From: Diorhabda sublineata
Lineage: Eukaryota; Arthropoda; Insecta; Coleoptera; Chrysomelidae
Assembly: GCF_026230105.1 (NCBI RefSeq)
Contig: NC_079484.1
Coordinates: 7,517,805 to 7,581,804, forward strand
Direction of reading: 5' to 3'
DNA: 64,000 nucleotides
Of the stretch, positions 22,401 to 33,610 are shown in pieces. The notes below the pieces were generated by a model. It saw nothing but the letters and a program-made list of their open reading frames with translations. It searched no databases and was not told the origin of the DNA. Numbering within the stretch: position 1 is the stretch's first letter; each line of letters opens with the position of its first letter. The position numbers and the translations under genes were made by a program.

Positions 22401-22934
22401 CAGGCGACCATTTGCTTCGAAATGCTTCGTGAGCGAACAAATTTTGTAGGATTTGGCTAGTCTTGAAAGACCCATATTACCAAAAGTTAATCGGCTGTTG
22501 GTTTAATTCACGCCGAGAGTTATAGGAAATTTTCGCGATTTAATTCCATTTTTATTACTAAGATGAATGTCTTAAGTATCAAAAAAGTGTAGTAAATTCG
22601 AACTGAAAAAACCGGGAAAAAGAGGGAATTTGATTTTCTATTTTTATTAGACACAAATCCACCTTATTTGCTCGATTTGGTCATATGTGATTTCTGCTAG
22701 CTTAAATAGTAATGTTCTCGTATCTCAACATATATAGCTTCTTCTGGATAAATCGTTTCGATTTTACATGTCTTTTGATAGAAACTTAATTTCAAAAACA
22801 TCGACTTTTCGATCTATTTCGGTCTTTTTCAAAAATATATAGCGTCACTCTCGTATTACAATTGATCTGTGAAAAATACAATGTCAGACTTCTTAATTGA
22901 TATTGTAATATTTTTCTTATTTATTCATACTCTT
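22401..22934. other. No gene recognised
   Basis: Degenerate sequence, possibly more of the preceding mariner, but no motif can be supported. Confidence 0.35.
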
Positions 22935-23330
22935 TTTATTCGTGAGGTGAATTAATAAACACTGTCTCTTACGTTCTTAATTGATTTAAATACTTTACCC
23001 TACATTTAACTAACTTATAATAATTAACTTATCACTAGCACTTAATTAAATTATATAATTTTTTCGGTTACTTCCTATCACGTTCTGTTCACTATTACTA
23101 TTTATTATAATCTAACTGCGCTTAACAAACTTGTTTACATATCCCAAAAGAAATTTTGAAAAGTTCTAAAAAAAAAATAAAGGAACAAAACAAATGAATA
23201 AATACACCTTCCTAAAAATTGGTTCAAAAGAAACAATGTCAATAAATCACCAAACGAATTCCGGGTATATATAAAATGCCGAATTCTAGAATTCCACTAC
23301 AACTGAACAGGACCGGCTCCTGGACTCATA
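22935..23330 (-). repeat. LTR-like repeat, reversed copy
   Basis: The reverse complement of this block is collinear with 41380-41755. Its start (CCGGTCCTGTTCAGTTGTAG, then tggaattctagaattcggc and a TATATATA box) and its end (GACAGTGTTTATTAATTCAC) match across about 370 bp. No coding sequence lies inside. The size, TATA box and lone occurrence fit a solo LTR of an unidentified retrotransposon. Confidence 0.65.
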
Positions 23331-24384
23331 TCTGGGACTTGATCGTAATAATATCATACTGGAATTTAATTGTGATATTTTTTTAAAATAACTTTTTTGG
23401 TTATAATCTAGCGTTGCCGTATGACAACATCTATTTAATATATCATACCAAAGAGGAAAGTTTGAAGGAAGAGAGACTTTTCAGTAATTGTCAACACTTC
23501 AGCTACATCATACGATGTTATTAATTTTAATTCTACATAAATTTGACAGGCAGATTAGGGTTAATACGAATAATATAAAGAAAACTGTTTTCGTTGCTCG
23601 ATAATTTCTAATGTTAATGAAACGTAATTTTTTTACGTGAAACAAAACTTAAAGAAATCGTGAAAAAGTTATTACATATATAAAATAATTTGTAAACGGT
23701 TATGTTTTTAACAGTTCCGACAGAACACTTACAAAGAAAAATTTATAAAAATCCTGCGAGCCGTTTTCGACAAATTAGTGCGATTCATACTCGAAACTCA
23801 ACGTTTGACCATCATAAATCCAAACGTCAAACAAAAAATCAATAATTTTAACCAGTTTTTCGTTTATCGCTGACGTCCCCGTTTCCTTTTGGGTTACATT
23901 TCTTGTTATTCTAGTATTTCTACACTTTCTTATATAGAAAAAAATGTAATATAACCTTTTCCAATACAAAGTTTCTTATTTTCGATAGAGCACGAGGAAA
24001 AAGAAGCGACAAATATAAACGTAAAAGTCCAAAAAAAGCATTAAATCAGCGAAGTGATTCGATTCTGTGGCTCTACACTCCTCAGTGCAAATGGCGACGA
24101 GGGATGTTCGATAAAAATAATTTACTTCCTTTGTAGTTTAAGCCGTATTTTCTCTCAAAGGGCAGAATTTACTTTATAACGTTGTATGTACAAGTTCTAT
24201 GAAAAATAGATTAATTTCAATTTGGAAACGTATTTTCTTCCTTGCTAACACTAACACATTATTGAAAATATTCACAAATTTTTCTCATTTCATTAAATTT
24301 AATGTGATTCAAATACGTTTGAAGTACATATAAAGTTGAGCCCTTCCACATTGACCTCCTTGAATAATATTCTTGAAGCAAAAG
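23331..24384. other. No gene recognised
   Basis: A minus-strand frame at 23775-23969 is short and without family resemblance. No repeat was seen. Confidence 0.4.
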
Positions 24385-24765
24385 CAATCTCTAAATCAAC
24401 AAAGATAAAATTGTACAAAACAGTAATTTGGCCGACTGTACTGTATGGGTGCTAACCGAGAAGAATGCTGAAAAAATAGAAGTGTGAGAGATGAAGTAGT
24501 CGGAAAAAATTCTGGGAGATGCGAAAATAAACGATACTGAGCTGAAAGAAATATAAAACGAGCCTAATACTATGCAATTAGTCAATGCCCAAAGAATCAG
24601 GTGGTTGGTATATGTGTGCAGAATGACAGAATTGCCAGGAAAACACAAATGGAGAGATAGGGAATTAGAAGAAGAGGCTGACCCAAAAATAGATGGATAA
24701 GAGATGTAACATCGGAATTGTGAAGAGTGGAGAGAAAGACCAGAGCACAGAAAAGAACAGAACAG
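24385..24765 (+). pseudogene. LINE ORF2 C-terminal relic
   Basis: Across all three plus frames it spells KIKLYKTVIWPTVLYGC, KKFWEMRK, the remains of an NAQRIRWLG-type motif (ccaaagaatcaggtggttgg), and a GRG-RP-NRW-RDV tail. This is the same region of an RTE-type LINE as at 16.6 and 27.1 kb, but more decayed. Confidence 0.6.
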
Positions 24766-24949
24766 AGCTTAAAGATTTTGAAATATATATATTTTTAACT
24801 TTAAAAAATAATGTAGCTTCAAGGAAGTTATTCAGAGCTCATTGTGACCCTACTGGCCAAATAGTGATATACAGAAGCTGTTCAATTATATGTTGGTTTG
24901 TAGATAATTGAGGGCACGGAAACTTCATCCCTAATACCTAATAGTATCG

Positions 24950-25500
24950 TAGAATTGTTAGATGAAAAAATTATTATGAATTATCATGAAAAAATGGGAT
25001 TTTTCTACTAGTGAAATACTGAAAATATCAACTTAATTGATAACTGTTTTAGATACCTTTACGATTCACCAAAACGTTCACATATGGGCCACAAAAATCT
25101 TCACGTAAATAAAAGACTCATCTACAAAGAAATTTTAAAGTCTATGTTTGTGTTACAGACAGTGTGACGAAGTATTCCATTAAAGTAATTTAGATACTGC
25201 AAAAATTTTGACGAGGTAAATTCAGGAACAGTGACAGATCTCCGAGATGAAGCTCAAGCGCATTTCGATTACAAATTTAGGAAATTTCTTTTCAGTTTGT
25301 CCAGATATTAATCTCATCGACTTTTGCTTCTGGTAGTATATAGAAGAGGACGTGTAGGCATCGAATTATTGAAAGCTGATGATCTTTAGAAAAATTCGTT
25401 TTTGAAAACGTTGTCGAATGTGTATTTAAAAAAATGGAGGCCACTTTGAACAGTTTTCGAGGAAAAAATGCACTTTTGTACATATTTTTCATATTTACGT
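24950..25500 (+). pseudogene. DDE transposase relic (mariner/Tc1 type), very degenerate
   Basis: Plus-strand pieces include SVCPDINLIDFCFW (third catalytic region, PDLNPIDFFLW type) and, 60 codons later, NGGHFEQF, matching the C-terminal G-HFEHL motif of one DDE transposase group. The rest is too decayed to align by eye. Confidence 0.4.
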
Positions 25501-25891
25501 TACTAAAAATTGTTGAAACATAATTATAGAAACTGATTTATCGAAAAAATGCTGGGTAGCAAAAAAATTTGGAAATGATTTATTAAACCAACGGTGGCAT
25601 TATACTAATTTAATTGTAGATAAGATTACGTGGTTTTCAGGGATCAAAACCCCCTAAATTTTTTCATGATTTTGTATAAAAACCATTTCTCAATTTCCCA
25701 AAAGTCAATCGAGTTATTCGTGATCCTAGAATATGTTATTCCGTTTTGTTAGATCCAATATATTATATAAATTGTTCAAATAGTTTATTAGGATCGAGTA
25801 AATCTTCACTTTTCATTATTATATCCTAAGTATTTGAAATCCAAATATTTTGAACTTGAAACAATTTCTTATGAAAATATTTTTATTGCAG

Positions 25892-26023
25892 AAGCACATA
25901 GAGCTTTGGAATTGTTAGAGGACTATCACTCAAAACTAACGAAACCTCAGGATAAGCAGCTTCGACTTGCCATAGAACGAGTCATCAGGATTTTCAAATC
26001 ACGTTTATTTCAAGCTCTTTTAG
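25892..26023 (+). CDS. dlg1: Discs large 1 exon encoding the start of the L27 domain
   Basis: The exon of 132 nt lies between acceptor ttttattgcag and donor gtaagt. It is phase 1 at both ends (G|AA ... TTA G|). It reads EAHRALELLEDYHSKL, then KPQDKQLRLAIERVIRIF and KSRLFQALL. This matches the N-terminal L27 domain of the insect Discs large scaffold (MAGUK), just after the MPVKKQ start of the L27-containing isoforms. L27 domains pair scaffold proteins at septate junctions and synapses. The next expected exon (IQEFYEL...) and the start exon were not found in the window, so long introns flank it on both sides. It looks under normal constraint with no defect. The identification rests on family memory; a paralogous MAGUK is the only realistic alternative. 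Confidence 0.9.
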
Positions 26024-26718
26024 GTAAGTTCAAAATATATCGTCTAGAATTGGGAAAAGGCGCTTTTTAATTGTATACAGACTTTCGACAGTTGTAGTTT
26101 TTTCTCTTTTAAAAACTTATTATTCATTATATCATGAAGCAAAGGACATGGTTGGATAAAATCGAGATAAAAACATAAAATATTCTTTAGAATTTGGAAC
26201 CATGTTCCTAAAAATACTGCTTTTGGTTGACAATGTATTTATTCCAGCTTCGATCCATAACTGAAGCATTTTTGGACAAAAACATATCCAATCATTCACT
26301 TAAGAGACATGAAGATTTCAGCTACCAAAAATTCGCGAATAAAAATCGATATGAGGCAGGCAAGAAAAAAGCCGTTCAAACATGTCATAGTCAGATAGGT
26401 GGTTAAGTGAGTTATGAAAATGCTTCCATTCCAAAAAGTGACAATCAAGAAGTCACACAAACTAGTAATTTTTTTGAAAATTGAACAGGAAATCGCTATT
26501 TTGGAATAGATTTCGGCAGCGTTTTTGGCACTTTCTTAACCTTCAGAAAAACGCTGCTGATCTGAGAGATCAACCAAAGAGATCTGAGAGATACAGATCG
26601 TGTGCTCTTTTATATACAATAATTCTGATCGATGCAAGATGTAGCGAGTCTGGTGATAATTTTAAATATATGTTTGATTTACTTGCTTTAAAGTTACCAT
26701 GGCTACTTTTCAAGTATA
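26024..26718. other. dlg1 intron, no feature recognised
   Basis: No exon or transposon could be supported downstream of the dlg1 donor. A plus-strand frame at 26481-26789 and its minus-strand counterpart look like chance. Confidence 0.4.
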
Positions 26719-26962
26719 ACAGGTTCGTTAGGAACGACGTTGAGGGATTGCGACAAAGACCATTACATGGAGCGAAGATTATTTTCTGAAAAACTTTCAT
26801 TCCAAGTTCTACAAGAGCATCTTCAACTAAAAGCCAATAACGTTGATGTACTAAAACAAATATGGGAACGAATAAAAGAAATATTAAAAATTGAAGATCC
26901 CGAACGTGACTATACAGTGGGGGAAGCTGTACAGAATCCAGGTTGTCACGGTATTGGTTAGA
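26719..26962 (+). other. Unidentified open frame with protein-like composition
   Basis: The frame ending at the TAG 26959-26961 reads RDCDKDHYMERRLFSEKLSF, then QVLQEHLQLKANNVDVLKQI and WERIKEILKIEDPERDYTVG. It is helical, charged and contains no stop over ~80 codons, unlike its surroundings. A possible acceptor (ataacag) precedes it. I do not recognise the family. It could be a host exon, an exon of a nested gene or part of a mobile element. Confidence 0.25.
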
Positions 26963-27069
26963 ACACTTTCTAATTGTTTGCAAAAATTGTTCTCAATACG
27001 AAGCAGTTTTATAAAGACTAGATTTAATGTTACTGTTTTCAATTTTCTTCTTTATATGAACTGTAGAAA

Positions 27070-27490
27070 AGCTTGTATCATTTTTTCTTCTTCTTCTTCC
27101 GTGTATTAGGCGTAGTCGCCTGTTTTATCTTCGACATCTTTGCCTCCTATCCTGCTTCATGGTTGTCGCTCAACCTTTTCCTGGGTCGTCCGGTACTCCT
27201 TCGGCCCAATGGGGATTTTTCCCGCGCTATCTTGACCATTGTTGTCCATACGACTTATGTGCTCGTTCCATTCTTTCTTTCTTGATAGATCCCATTCGTT
27301 GAGGTTATCTATTTTGCACAATCTTCTGATATTCTCACTTCTTTCCCTGTCCACTAGGGTTTCTCCGGCTAACCTGCGTAGCATTTTCAACTCATTCTTT
27401 TGATTTTCGCTGTTTCTGGCCGTCTCTGCTGTGTAGGTCATTATGGGTCTAACCGTGGCCTTGTATAATCTCGATTTGGTTTCGTTCAAA
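27070..27490 (-). pseudogene. RTE-like LINE ORF2 C-terminal relic
   Basis: An open minus-strand frame (27157-27489) reads KSRLYKATVRPIMTYTAET, ELKMLRRLAGETLVDRERSE, NIRRLCKIDNLNEW and KEWNEHISRMDNNGQD. This is the post-RT region of an RTE-type LINE (RPI-TYGAET, M-TLR-I-GKT--DR-RSE-IR, EWN-HI-RM). It is less decayed than the other LINE tails here. The catalytic RT core lies outside the preserved piece. Confidence 0.8.
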
Positions 27491-28371
27491 TATGCTGCTA
27501 TTCTTAAGGATTTGGTTTATTTTGTATTTATAATAATTAATATTCATAATCTGTGACTGCTTGTCTCATCACATGAGGATATGAAATCTACTAGCTGATC
27601 TCCTCCTAATAATAGTGTGTATTTTCGTAGTGGGATTGTGGCAAAATTAAAACACCAAAGTGTACTAACCCTAATATATTCCGAGCTTTCGAATACTTAT
27701 ATATTCATCGTCTGGGAATCAATTAGTATTAAGTATGGTATCTTAGATTGTTGAATATGGGGCTATATATTTTTTTAATTGAAGAATCGCTTCTTTAGAC
27801 CGTCTCGACTGTTTAGACAATTTTGAGTTTCTGCTTTCTTATTCTTAATCATGTGAAATTTTTTTTTGCATTTTAAATAACTATTTCGATCATTATTCTG
27901 ACTTTATAAAAATCAATAACAATCACATTTAATCATCAAAAAAGTTTTTTTTGATGTGATAGAATCAATTTAATGCTTCGCAGCTTTTTTATGCTATTTC
28001 AATAGAACGATTATTTCTTTCTACTTCTATCCCAGCGATAACTTCTTTATGTGATTGATATATTTGTTCTTGGGGCACATTTAAATATAAAAACAACCAT
28101 TTGTTGTTGGGTATAATCGTTTTTACAAGTTGTTCTGTATAAGGAGATGCTTATTCTTCAATTGGTTAAATAATGTAAAGCAATAATGCTCCTCCAAGAA
28201 GTTTAATACTTTGCTTGGTCAACAGATTCAAATCTTAATGAATCTGTATGGGATTTGATGGAGAGTTGATCTTCCAATTTACAATAGTCTCCACAGTGCC
28301 GTTAATTCATTTTCTTAATGTCTAGACGTGTACAGGAGTATCTCGTTCTTCTGTTACTAAGTAAATGGTTT
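27491..28371. other. No gene; contains a hairpin motif listed separately
   Basis: Apart from the motif at 27676-27716 nothing is recognisable. Confidence 0.4.
27676..27716 (-). repeat. Second hammerhead-like motif family
   Basis: On the minus strand: CAGACGA, one base, the stem GAATA-TATAAG-TATTC (5 bp, 27691-27706), then GAAAGCTCGGAATATA. This has the same layout as the CTGAAGA repeats (box, one extra base, short stem, GAAA) but an unrelated stem sequence. One mismatch to CUGANGA is present. Confidence 0.35.
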
Positions 28372-29302
28372 TCCAATAAGGATTTGACAACTTTTTTTCA
28401 AAATAAATTGAAAACCATTTGAGATATTTCAAAAACTTTATTATCGGGTTGAAATACATTTATCAATAGAACTCCATTTCGGATACGGCCATCGTGGACA
28501 CGTTTGCAGAGGTTGATTCGTTGAACCCAATTTTCTATGAGTCGCCTACACATTTTATTAACATAGACCAATGACATATCCCCAAAGAAAAAAATCCAGA
28601 GGCGTTAAATCGCACGACCAAGGCGGCCAATCGACTGGTCCATTTCTTGAGATAACACTCTAATCAAACTTGTTCTTCAATGAATCAATGGTATTGCACA
28701 AAACATTTATCTTTTGTGGATGAAGTGGTTTTTCGTTAAGCACATGTGGATTTTTACTCGCCCAATACCGCATATTTTGTTTAGTGACAAACCCATAGAG
28801 CCAGAAATGAGCTACGTCACTTCGAATGGTTCATCGGTTTCAATTCTTGAGTGAGCCTGATCTTGTATGGGTGTAAATTAAGATCCTTATGCAAAATTCG
28901 TCATAAAGTGGTCTTGGCGATGCCCAACTCTTGAGAACGCCGTGGAATTTATTGATTTGAATCATTTGCTACGGACGTTTGAGCGGCAGCGATATTTTCG
29001 ACACTTCGACCAACCCGTAGTCTCATTGGCATCGCAAAATCACACAACGAATATGAAGACGCAAACTTTTTCACTAAACTTTTAACTGCCTGTCTACTAG
29101 GTCGAGAATTACGACCGAAAATCGGAGTTTACGTTCTAAAGTAGCGGACACCGACTGAAATGTTGTTCGTTCGTGTACCTCACCATGATGAAAAAGTTAT
29201 GTCTATTGAATAAACTGACAGTGACAGTTAAGTGTGTTAAGTGAAAAGGTGCGTTCACAAACTAAATTCGAAATCGTCAAGTCCCTATTGGAAAGCCCCG
29301 TA
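28372..29302 (-). mobile_element. mariner-like element, deleted, related to the 34.4 kb element
   Basis: The ends pair as inverted repeats: GGTTTTCCAATAAGGATTTG on the left and, reversed from the right, GGCTTTCCAATAGGGACTTG. Minus-strand coding remnants appear in order: SRVGHRQDHF in one frame, otherwise TTLWRILHKDLNLHPYKIRL, TQELKPMNHS, then after a gap SCDLTPLDFFLWGYV (third catalytic region). Deletions remove the first two catalytic motifs. Terminal repeats and protein place it in the same clade as 34380-35690. Confidence 0.8.
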
Positions 29303-30060
29303 TATACGTTAGTAATGATGACAATGTGTTTTCAAATTCACAAGACGATTTCCTCATAAAACAGGGAAATAGAAAGACAAAAGATTTTATCAATTTGTCA
29401 CTTTCGTATTCCATGTATTAATACTGCCATACGAACTTAATAAGGCAACAACACCAATTTATTCTCAACAACGTTCTGTTTTAGCATGTACACATTTGAA
29501 ACCATTGGTTAATGATGCTTCAAAATAATTGCAGGCTTGTTAAATTTCAAAATACAATACGGAGTTACCTCTAGAAGTATAATACATAACTGCCTATCAA
29601 ATTACGACTGAAGTTGAACGAGTAAGTGCTTATTTGGTTGTAAAGTTCTTGAAAGTGGTTTTATGTACACTCACGAACAATGTGGAATGCGTTAAAATAT
29701 TTACTTTGAGAATCGTTGTAGCATTTCTTGAAAACAATTGAGAAAATCCGTTTCATGGAATTATATCAAATTTAAGATCAGAATCTCAGTTTTATCGCTT
29801 TTATTATGGTAAAAAAAAGAATTTTCAAATATTCAAACATTTCAAATAATAATAACTCTAACTAATATGATATTTTCTAATATTCATTCAAAAAAGTGCT
29901 GATTAGATAGCTTTTGTTCGAGACTTTCTGAACTACTTAGATCTTTAGAACGATTTGATATGAATAACAATATACTATAATAGAGCGGGTGTGATTTTAT
30001 GTTTGTTTGAAAGTTATTTCTAAGTTTATAATATCAAGAGACTTTGTAAATATTTATACG
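29303..30060. other. No gene recognised
   Basis: AT-rich sequence without detectable transposon or exon. Confidence 0.4.
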
Positions 30061-30064
30061 AGGA

Positions 30065-30800
30065 GAAGATGTGTGAAAATTATAAAAATGTTTGAACTGC
30101 CAGCTTCAAAAGAGGTAAACTTTTCATTGAAGATGATGACTGATCGGAAAGGCCAGTTTCTGTGTCAGTCCCCGAAAGTATCGATGCAGTTCATGACATG
30201 ATTTTATCAGACCGTCGAATTTGGCTAAAACGGATATCTAAAGCACTGAATATTTCATACAAACTCGTTCATCATATTGTTGACGTCAATTTGGACATGA
30301 GAAAAATTGCTGCAAAATGGATCCCCAAATGTTTGAATGTTGACCAAAAGCGTGCAAGGGTAGAAGCATCGCGTTCGATCTGTGCTCGATTTGAAAACGA
30401 TGTAGACTTCTTAAATCGAATTGTTACTATGAATGAGACTTGAGTACATTTCTACAATTCAGAAACAAAGCAACAATCGATTGAATGGCGACACTCTGGT
30501 TCTCCAAGATCTAAGAAATTTCGTGTCCAAAAATCTGTTGGATAAATTCTTGCTTCAGTTTTTTGGGATTATCTTAGAGTAATCATGATTGATTTTTTGG
30601 GTAAGGGTAGAACAATAATTGGAGATTACTATTCGACATTACTTACCACTAAACGGGAAAAAATTAAAGAGAAAAGACGCGGAAAGCTATCCAAAGGTGT
30701 TTTGTTTTTACAGGACAACACCCCTGCACACAAATCTCATGTTTCCGTGCAAAAAATTCATGATTTAAGGTTTGAATTACTAGAAAAACCCTCTTATTAA
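30065..30800 (+). pseudogene. mariner transposase pseudogene, copy 1 of a pair
   Basis: The central part is open: PVSVSVPESIDAVHDMILSD, ISKALNISYKLVHHIVDVNL and RKIAAKWIPKCLNVDQKRAR. The first catalytic motif is TMNET followed by a stop (TMDETW expected), so Asp is replaced by Asn. The second is intact (FLQDNTPAHKS). Translation stops at KPSY, before the third Asp. It is nearly identical in its central ~400 bp to the reversed copy at 57450-58100. No terminal repeats were found. Confidence 0.85.
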
Positions 30801-31470
30801 TTAAAGTCCTCTAGACAAGGAAATGTGTCGCACAATTGTTAACATTTATCAAACGTATTAAATTTTATGGTTCTCCATATGGACTCATGAAGTTTTCACC
30901 GGAATTAGATGCGAGAGTGAGGCTTGAAGCATACTTTAGTTTTTTGAACAATATCTCTGGTTTAAGTTGTTTCAAACTTTTTATGAATTGAAATATTATG
31001 AATTAGCAAAGGAAAGTAGTAAAGCACAATGTTTGTGACTCGCGCCTCGTTTCTAAGGACACTCTATTCACTAAAACTACTCTTCCTACTTCCAGCTCTA
31101 GACGTTTGAGACCGCGTAAACATTACTTCAAAAGTTCAGGTTAAGGTTAATTTTAAGAATATTTTTTATAATCTTGGCAAAAGTAGTCTAGTTTCTGTCA
31201 GAAGCCAGTAGAGTCGGTACAAGCAAGGATGGTGTTCATGTCTCTCTGGCATATTTCTCTTTGTGCGCTCCACCGATGGTAAAATAAGAGTAGTATAGAT
31301 ATATAGGACTCTCGATGACATTGAAACGATACAGGTAAGCTCTGTTTCCTGTTGTTCAACTCTGGTAAGTTTTTATTGATAACTCTTGTCTAGTTGACTG
31401 TGTTTTTCCATTCTTATTTCCATCTAAGTATGGTGCTTCGAGCCGTAGTTCCGAGTCAGTTCCCAAGTAA
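30801..31470. other. No gene recognised
   Basis: Could include the 3' end of the minus-strand R1-like LINE that follows, but no motif is clear. Confidence 0.35.
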
Positions 31471-31479
31471 GTTTCATTT

Positions 31480-32055
31480 TATTCTGTGACTATCAAATTG
31501 GAAAAGGAGAGTTGGAAAGTACTCCTATCGCGGTATGCATTGCAAACTATAATTGCTCCATTTCTGCATGTAGATTGCAATTTTTGTGGGTTCTTACCAA
31601 TTTCGTGCTTCCTTTCCAGACTGGAGCAGGGAGAGCATTTTATTGCTTTCGGTCCTGCCACATTTTGCATCAGTATTGATAACGCACCAATAGGCTTTGA
31701 TGTCTACTCCATGGTTTTGATCACATGATGTGAGAATAATTCAAAATTTGTGTCCAGCGATACTCCGAGATAATTTTGCGTTTTCTATGACTATATGTAC
31801 TATAGTAGTATGGGTCTAGTAGTATGTTTGATATCAGTAGAATAAATCTCGTTTTTTATGGAGCTAGCTTGAGTTTTCGTATGTTTATCCAGTAGCTGAT
31901 TTCATCTATGACGTGATTGGTTTTTAGAATCAGTTCTTTTTCGTCACGTGCAATAACGATGAGGGCCATATCGTCAGCATACGCGATAGTTGTTATTCCA
32001 TCTGGAAGCTCCAGTTTAGGAATGCCGATTCCATAGAGTGAGGATCAAAAATAAT
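31480..32055 (-). pseudogene. R1-like LINE reverse transcriptase relic with YADD box
   Basis: On the minus strand from 32055: YGIGIPKLELPDGITTIAYA then DDMALIV (RT catalytic YADD), DEISYWINIRKLKLAP (SWM-ENGL-LAP-KTE type), VSLDTNFELFSHHVIKTM, SKPIGALSILMQNVAGPKA and NGAIIVCNAYRDRSTFQ. This is characteristic of R1-clade non-LTR elements. A stop follows LKLAP and frames change, so it is not active. The 5' half of the element is missing. Confidence 0.8.
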
Positions 32056-32583
32056 CTCTGTGAAGTAAAGTCATGGGTAGTGCAGCTTGACGATAATTTT
32101 TTTTGTATGGCAGTAATTCCAACAATCAACAATTCAACAATTCAAGATTACAAACCTTACAAGTTGTTTTTGAAAATCTCAAAATTTTTCACAACGACCC
32201 GCCACTGATTGAAATGTATTAGAGATGTCATCTGGGTAATTTAAAACAATGCAGAATATCTACTCCCGCTTGTAAATTTATACAAATTAGTTTATTGGTC
32301 GGCTTTTCTTGGCTGAAACGCTGGAATGGAGTTTGTATACACGACTACAGGAGGGATTTCAACAGATTTGAGTTGTTCAACTTTGATATCGCTCTTAGGA
32401 CATAATCCAGAATTGGGAGGAAATCAAGATTGTTCTGTTTTTAAATCTGCATGATATTGTCATGTTTTTCTTCCAATTTACTTAAACGATTTCTAACGGT
32501 GGAGTGGATTTATACACAATGATTTTCACTTACTCAATTTATATATACGCTTACTCTAAGTACTATTTACTATTCACTAAACC
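32056..32583. other. No gene recognised
   Basis: Short AT-rich spacer before the hAT terminal repeat. Confidence 0.4.
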
Positions 32584-33610
32584 AAGGCTGCTCAACCTTT
32601 TGAAGAGTCTAGCCAAACGGTGGATTCAGTCGTTAACGTCTTGAATCTAGGGTAACTTGTTTATACAATCAATGTAATTTACTGCGTTGTTTGTCTTTTA
32701 ATAATTTACTTATGTTTGGCGACAAATCCGACGTTAACTGTAACAACAAGTCACAAATATGTTGCTCATTTAAAGATGTGCGGTATTTATTTTTCACATA
32801 ATTAAGATCTGAAAAAACCTTTTCCCATACATATGTTGATCCAAAACAACTTAAAAACTGTAACGCCAGGTCAGTTATTGTTGAAAATTCTTCTTTTGGT
32901 ACCAATTTCCAGAAATCTGCAAAATCTTCTGAAGAATTTTGTGCTTTCGAAGACAATTTGTTAGCAAAAAGTTTTTTCAACGTATCATAATTTTGCAGTT
33001 CAACAAGTTCTAATTGAATATTGGCAGGATAAGTAACTATTTCAGCCAAACTTATCACGAAAGGATTTATAAAAATTTGTACATTTTGTTTTTTACTCTC
33101 GAAATCTTGAAATATCCTCACAAATGACTGAAATAAGCAGTTGATTTTAGATTGGTATTTAGAGTAATTAACAGAAACAATATTGAGCTCCTCTTTCAAA
33201 TGTTTAAGTGTGGGGAAGAGATCAATATTTTCTGTGGTCAAATTAATTGAAAATGGTAAAGCCCCTTTCTGCTCTAAAAACTACGACACCTGTTCTCGCA
33301 AGTTGAGGAAATGTTTTAACATGCTACTCCTTTAAAGTCATCGTACAGCACAGTACAGATGTAACTCTCCATATTCTTTGATTTCTTTTTTAAATAATAG
33401 CCTGAATTGACGTCTGTTAAGAGCTTTTGCACTTATGTAATTTATGCAGCATACTACTGGATCCATAATGTCATTCAACTCCATATACTTTGCACACAAG
33501 GCTTCCGGGTGGATAATACAATGATACGAAAATAAATTTCGACCGAAGAAATTCTGTAACAAAGCCACACAACCATTGTTTTTTCCTATCATTGCTGGTG
33601 CACCATAAGT
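32584..33610 (-). pseudogene. hAT transposase relic, ZBED5/GTF2IRD2-like
   Basis: The 3' terminal repeat is visible at 32584 (AAGGCTGCTCAACCTTTT, similar to the CTGCTCAACCTTTT ends of this hAT group). The minus-strand coding parts are 33592-33338 (GCVALLQNF, IIHPEALCAKYMELNDIMDP, SAKALNRRQFRLLF) and, after stops, 33241-32669 (FQDFESKKQNV, NIQLELVELQNYDTLKKLF, FLSCFGSTYVWEKVFSDLNY, KYRTSLNEQHICDLL). The latter is the hAT C-terminal dimerisation domain. The 5' end, including the zinc finger, is missing. Confidence 0.85.

Noticed and set aside
26570..26983. 137-codon minus-strand open frame
   Set aside because: Overlaps the more protein-like plus-strand frame and has no recognisable motif.
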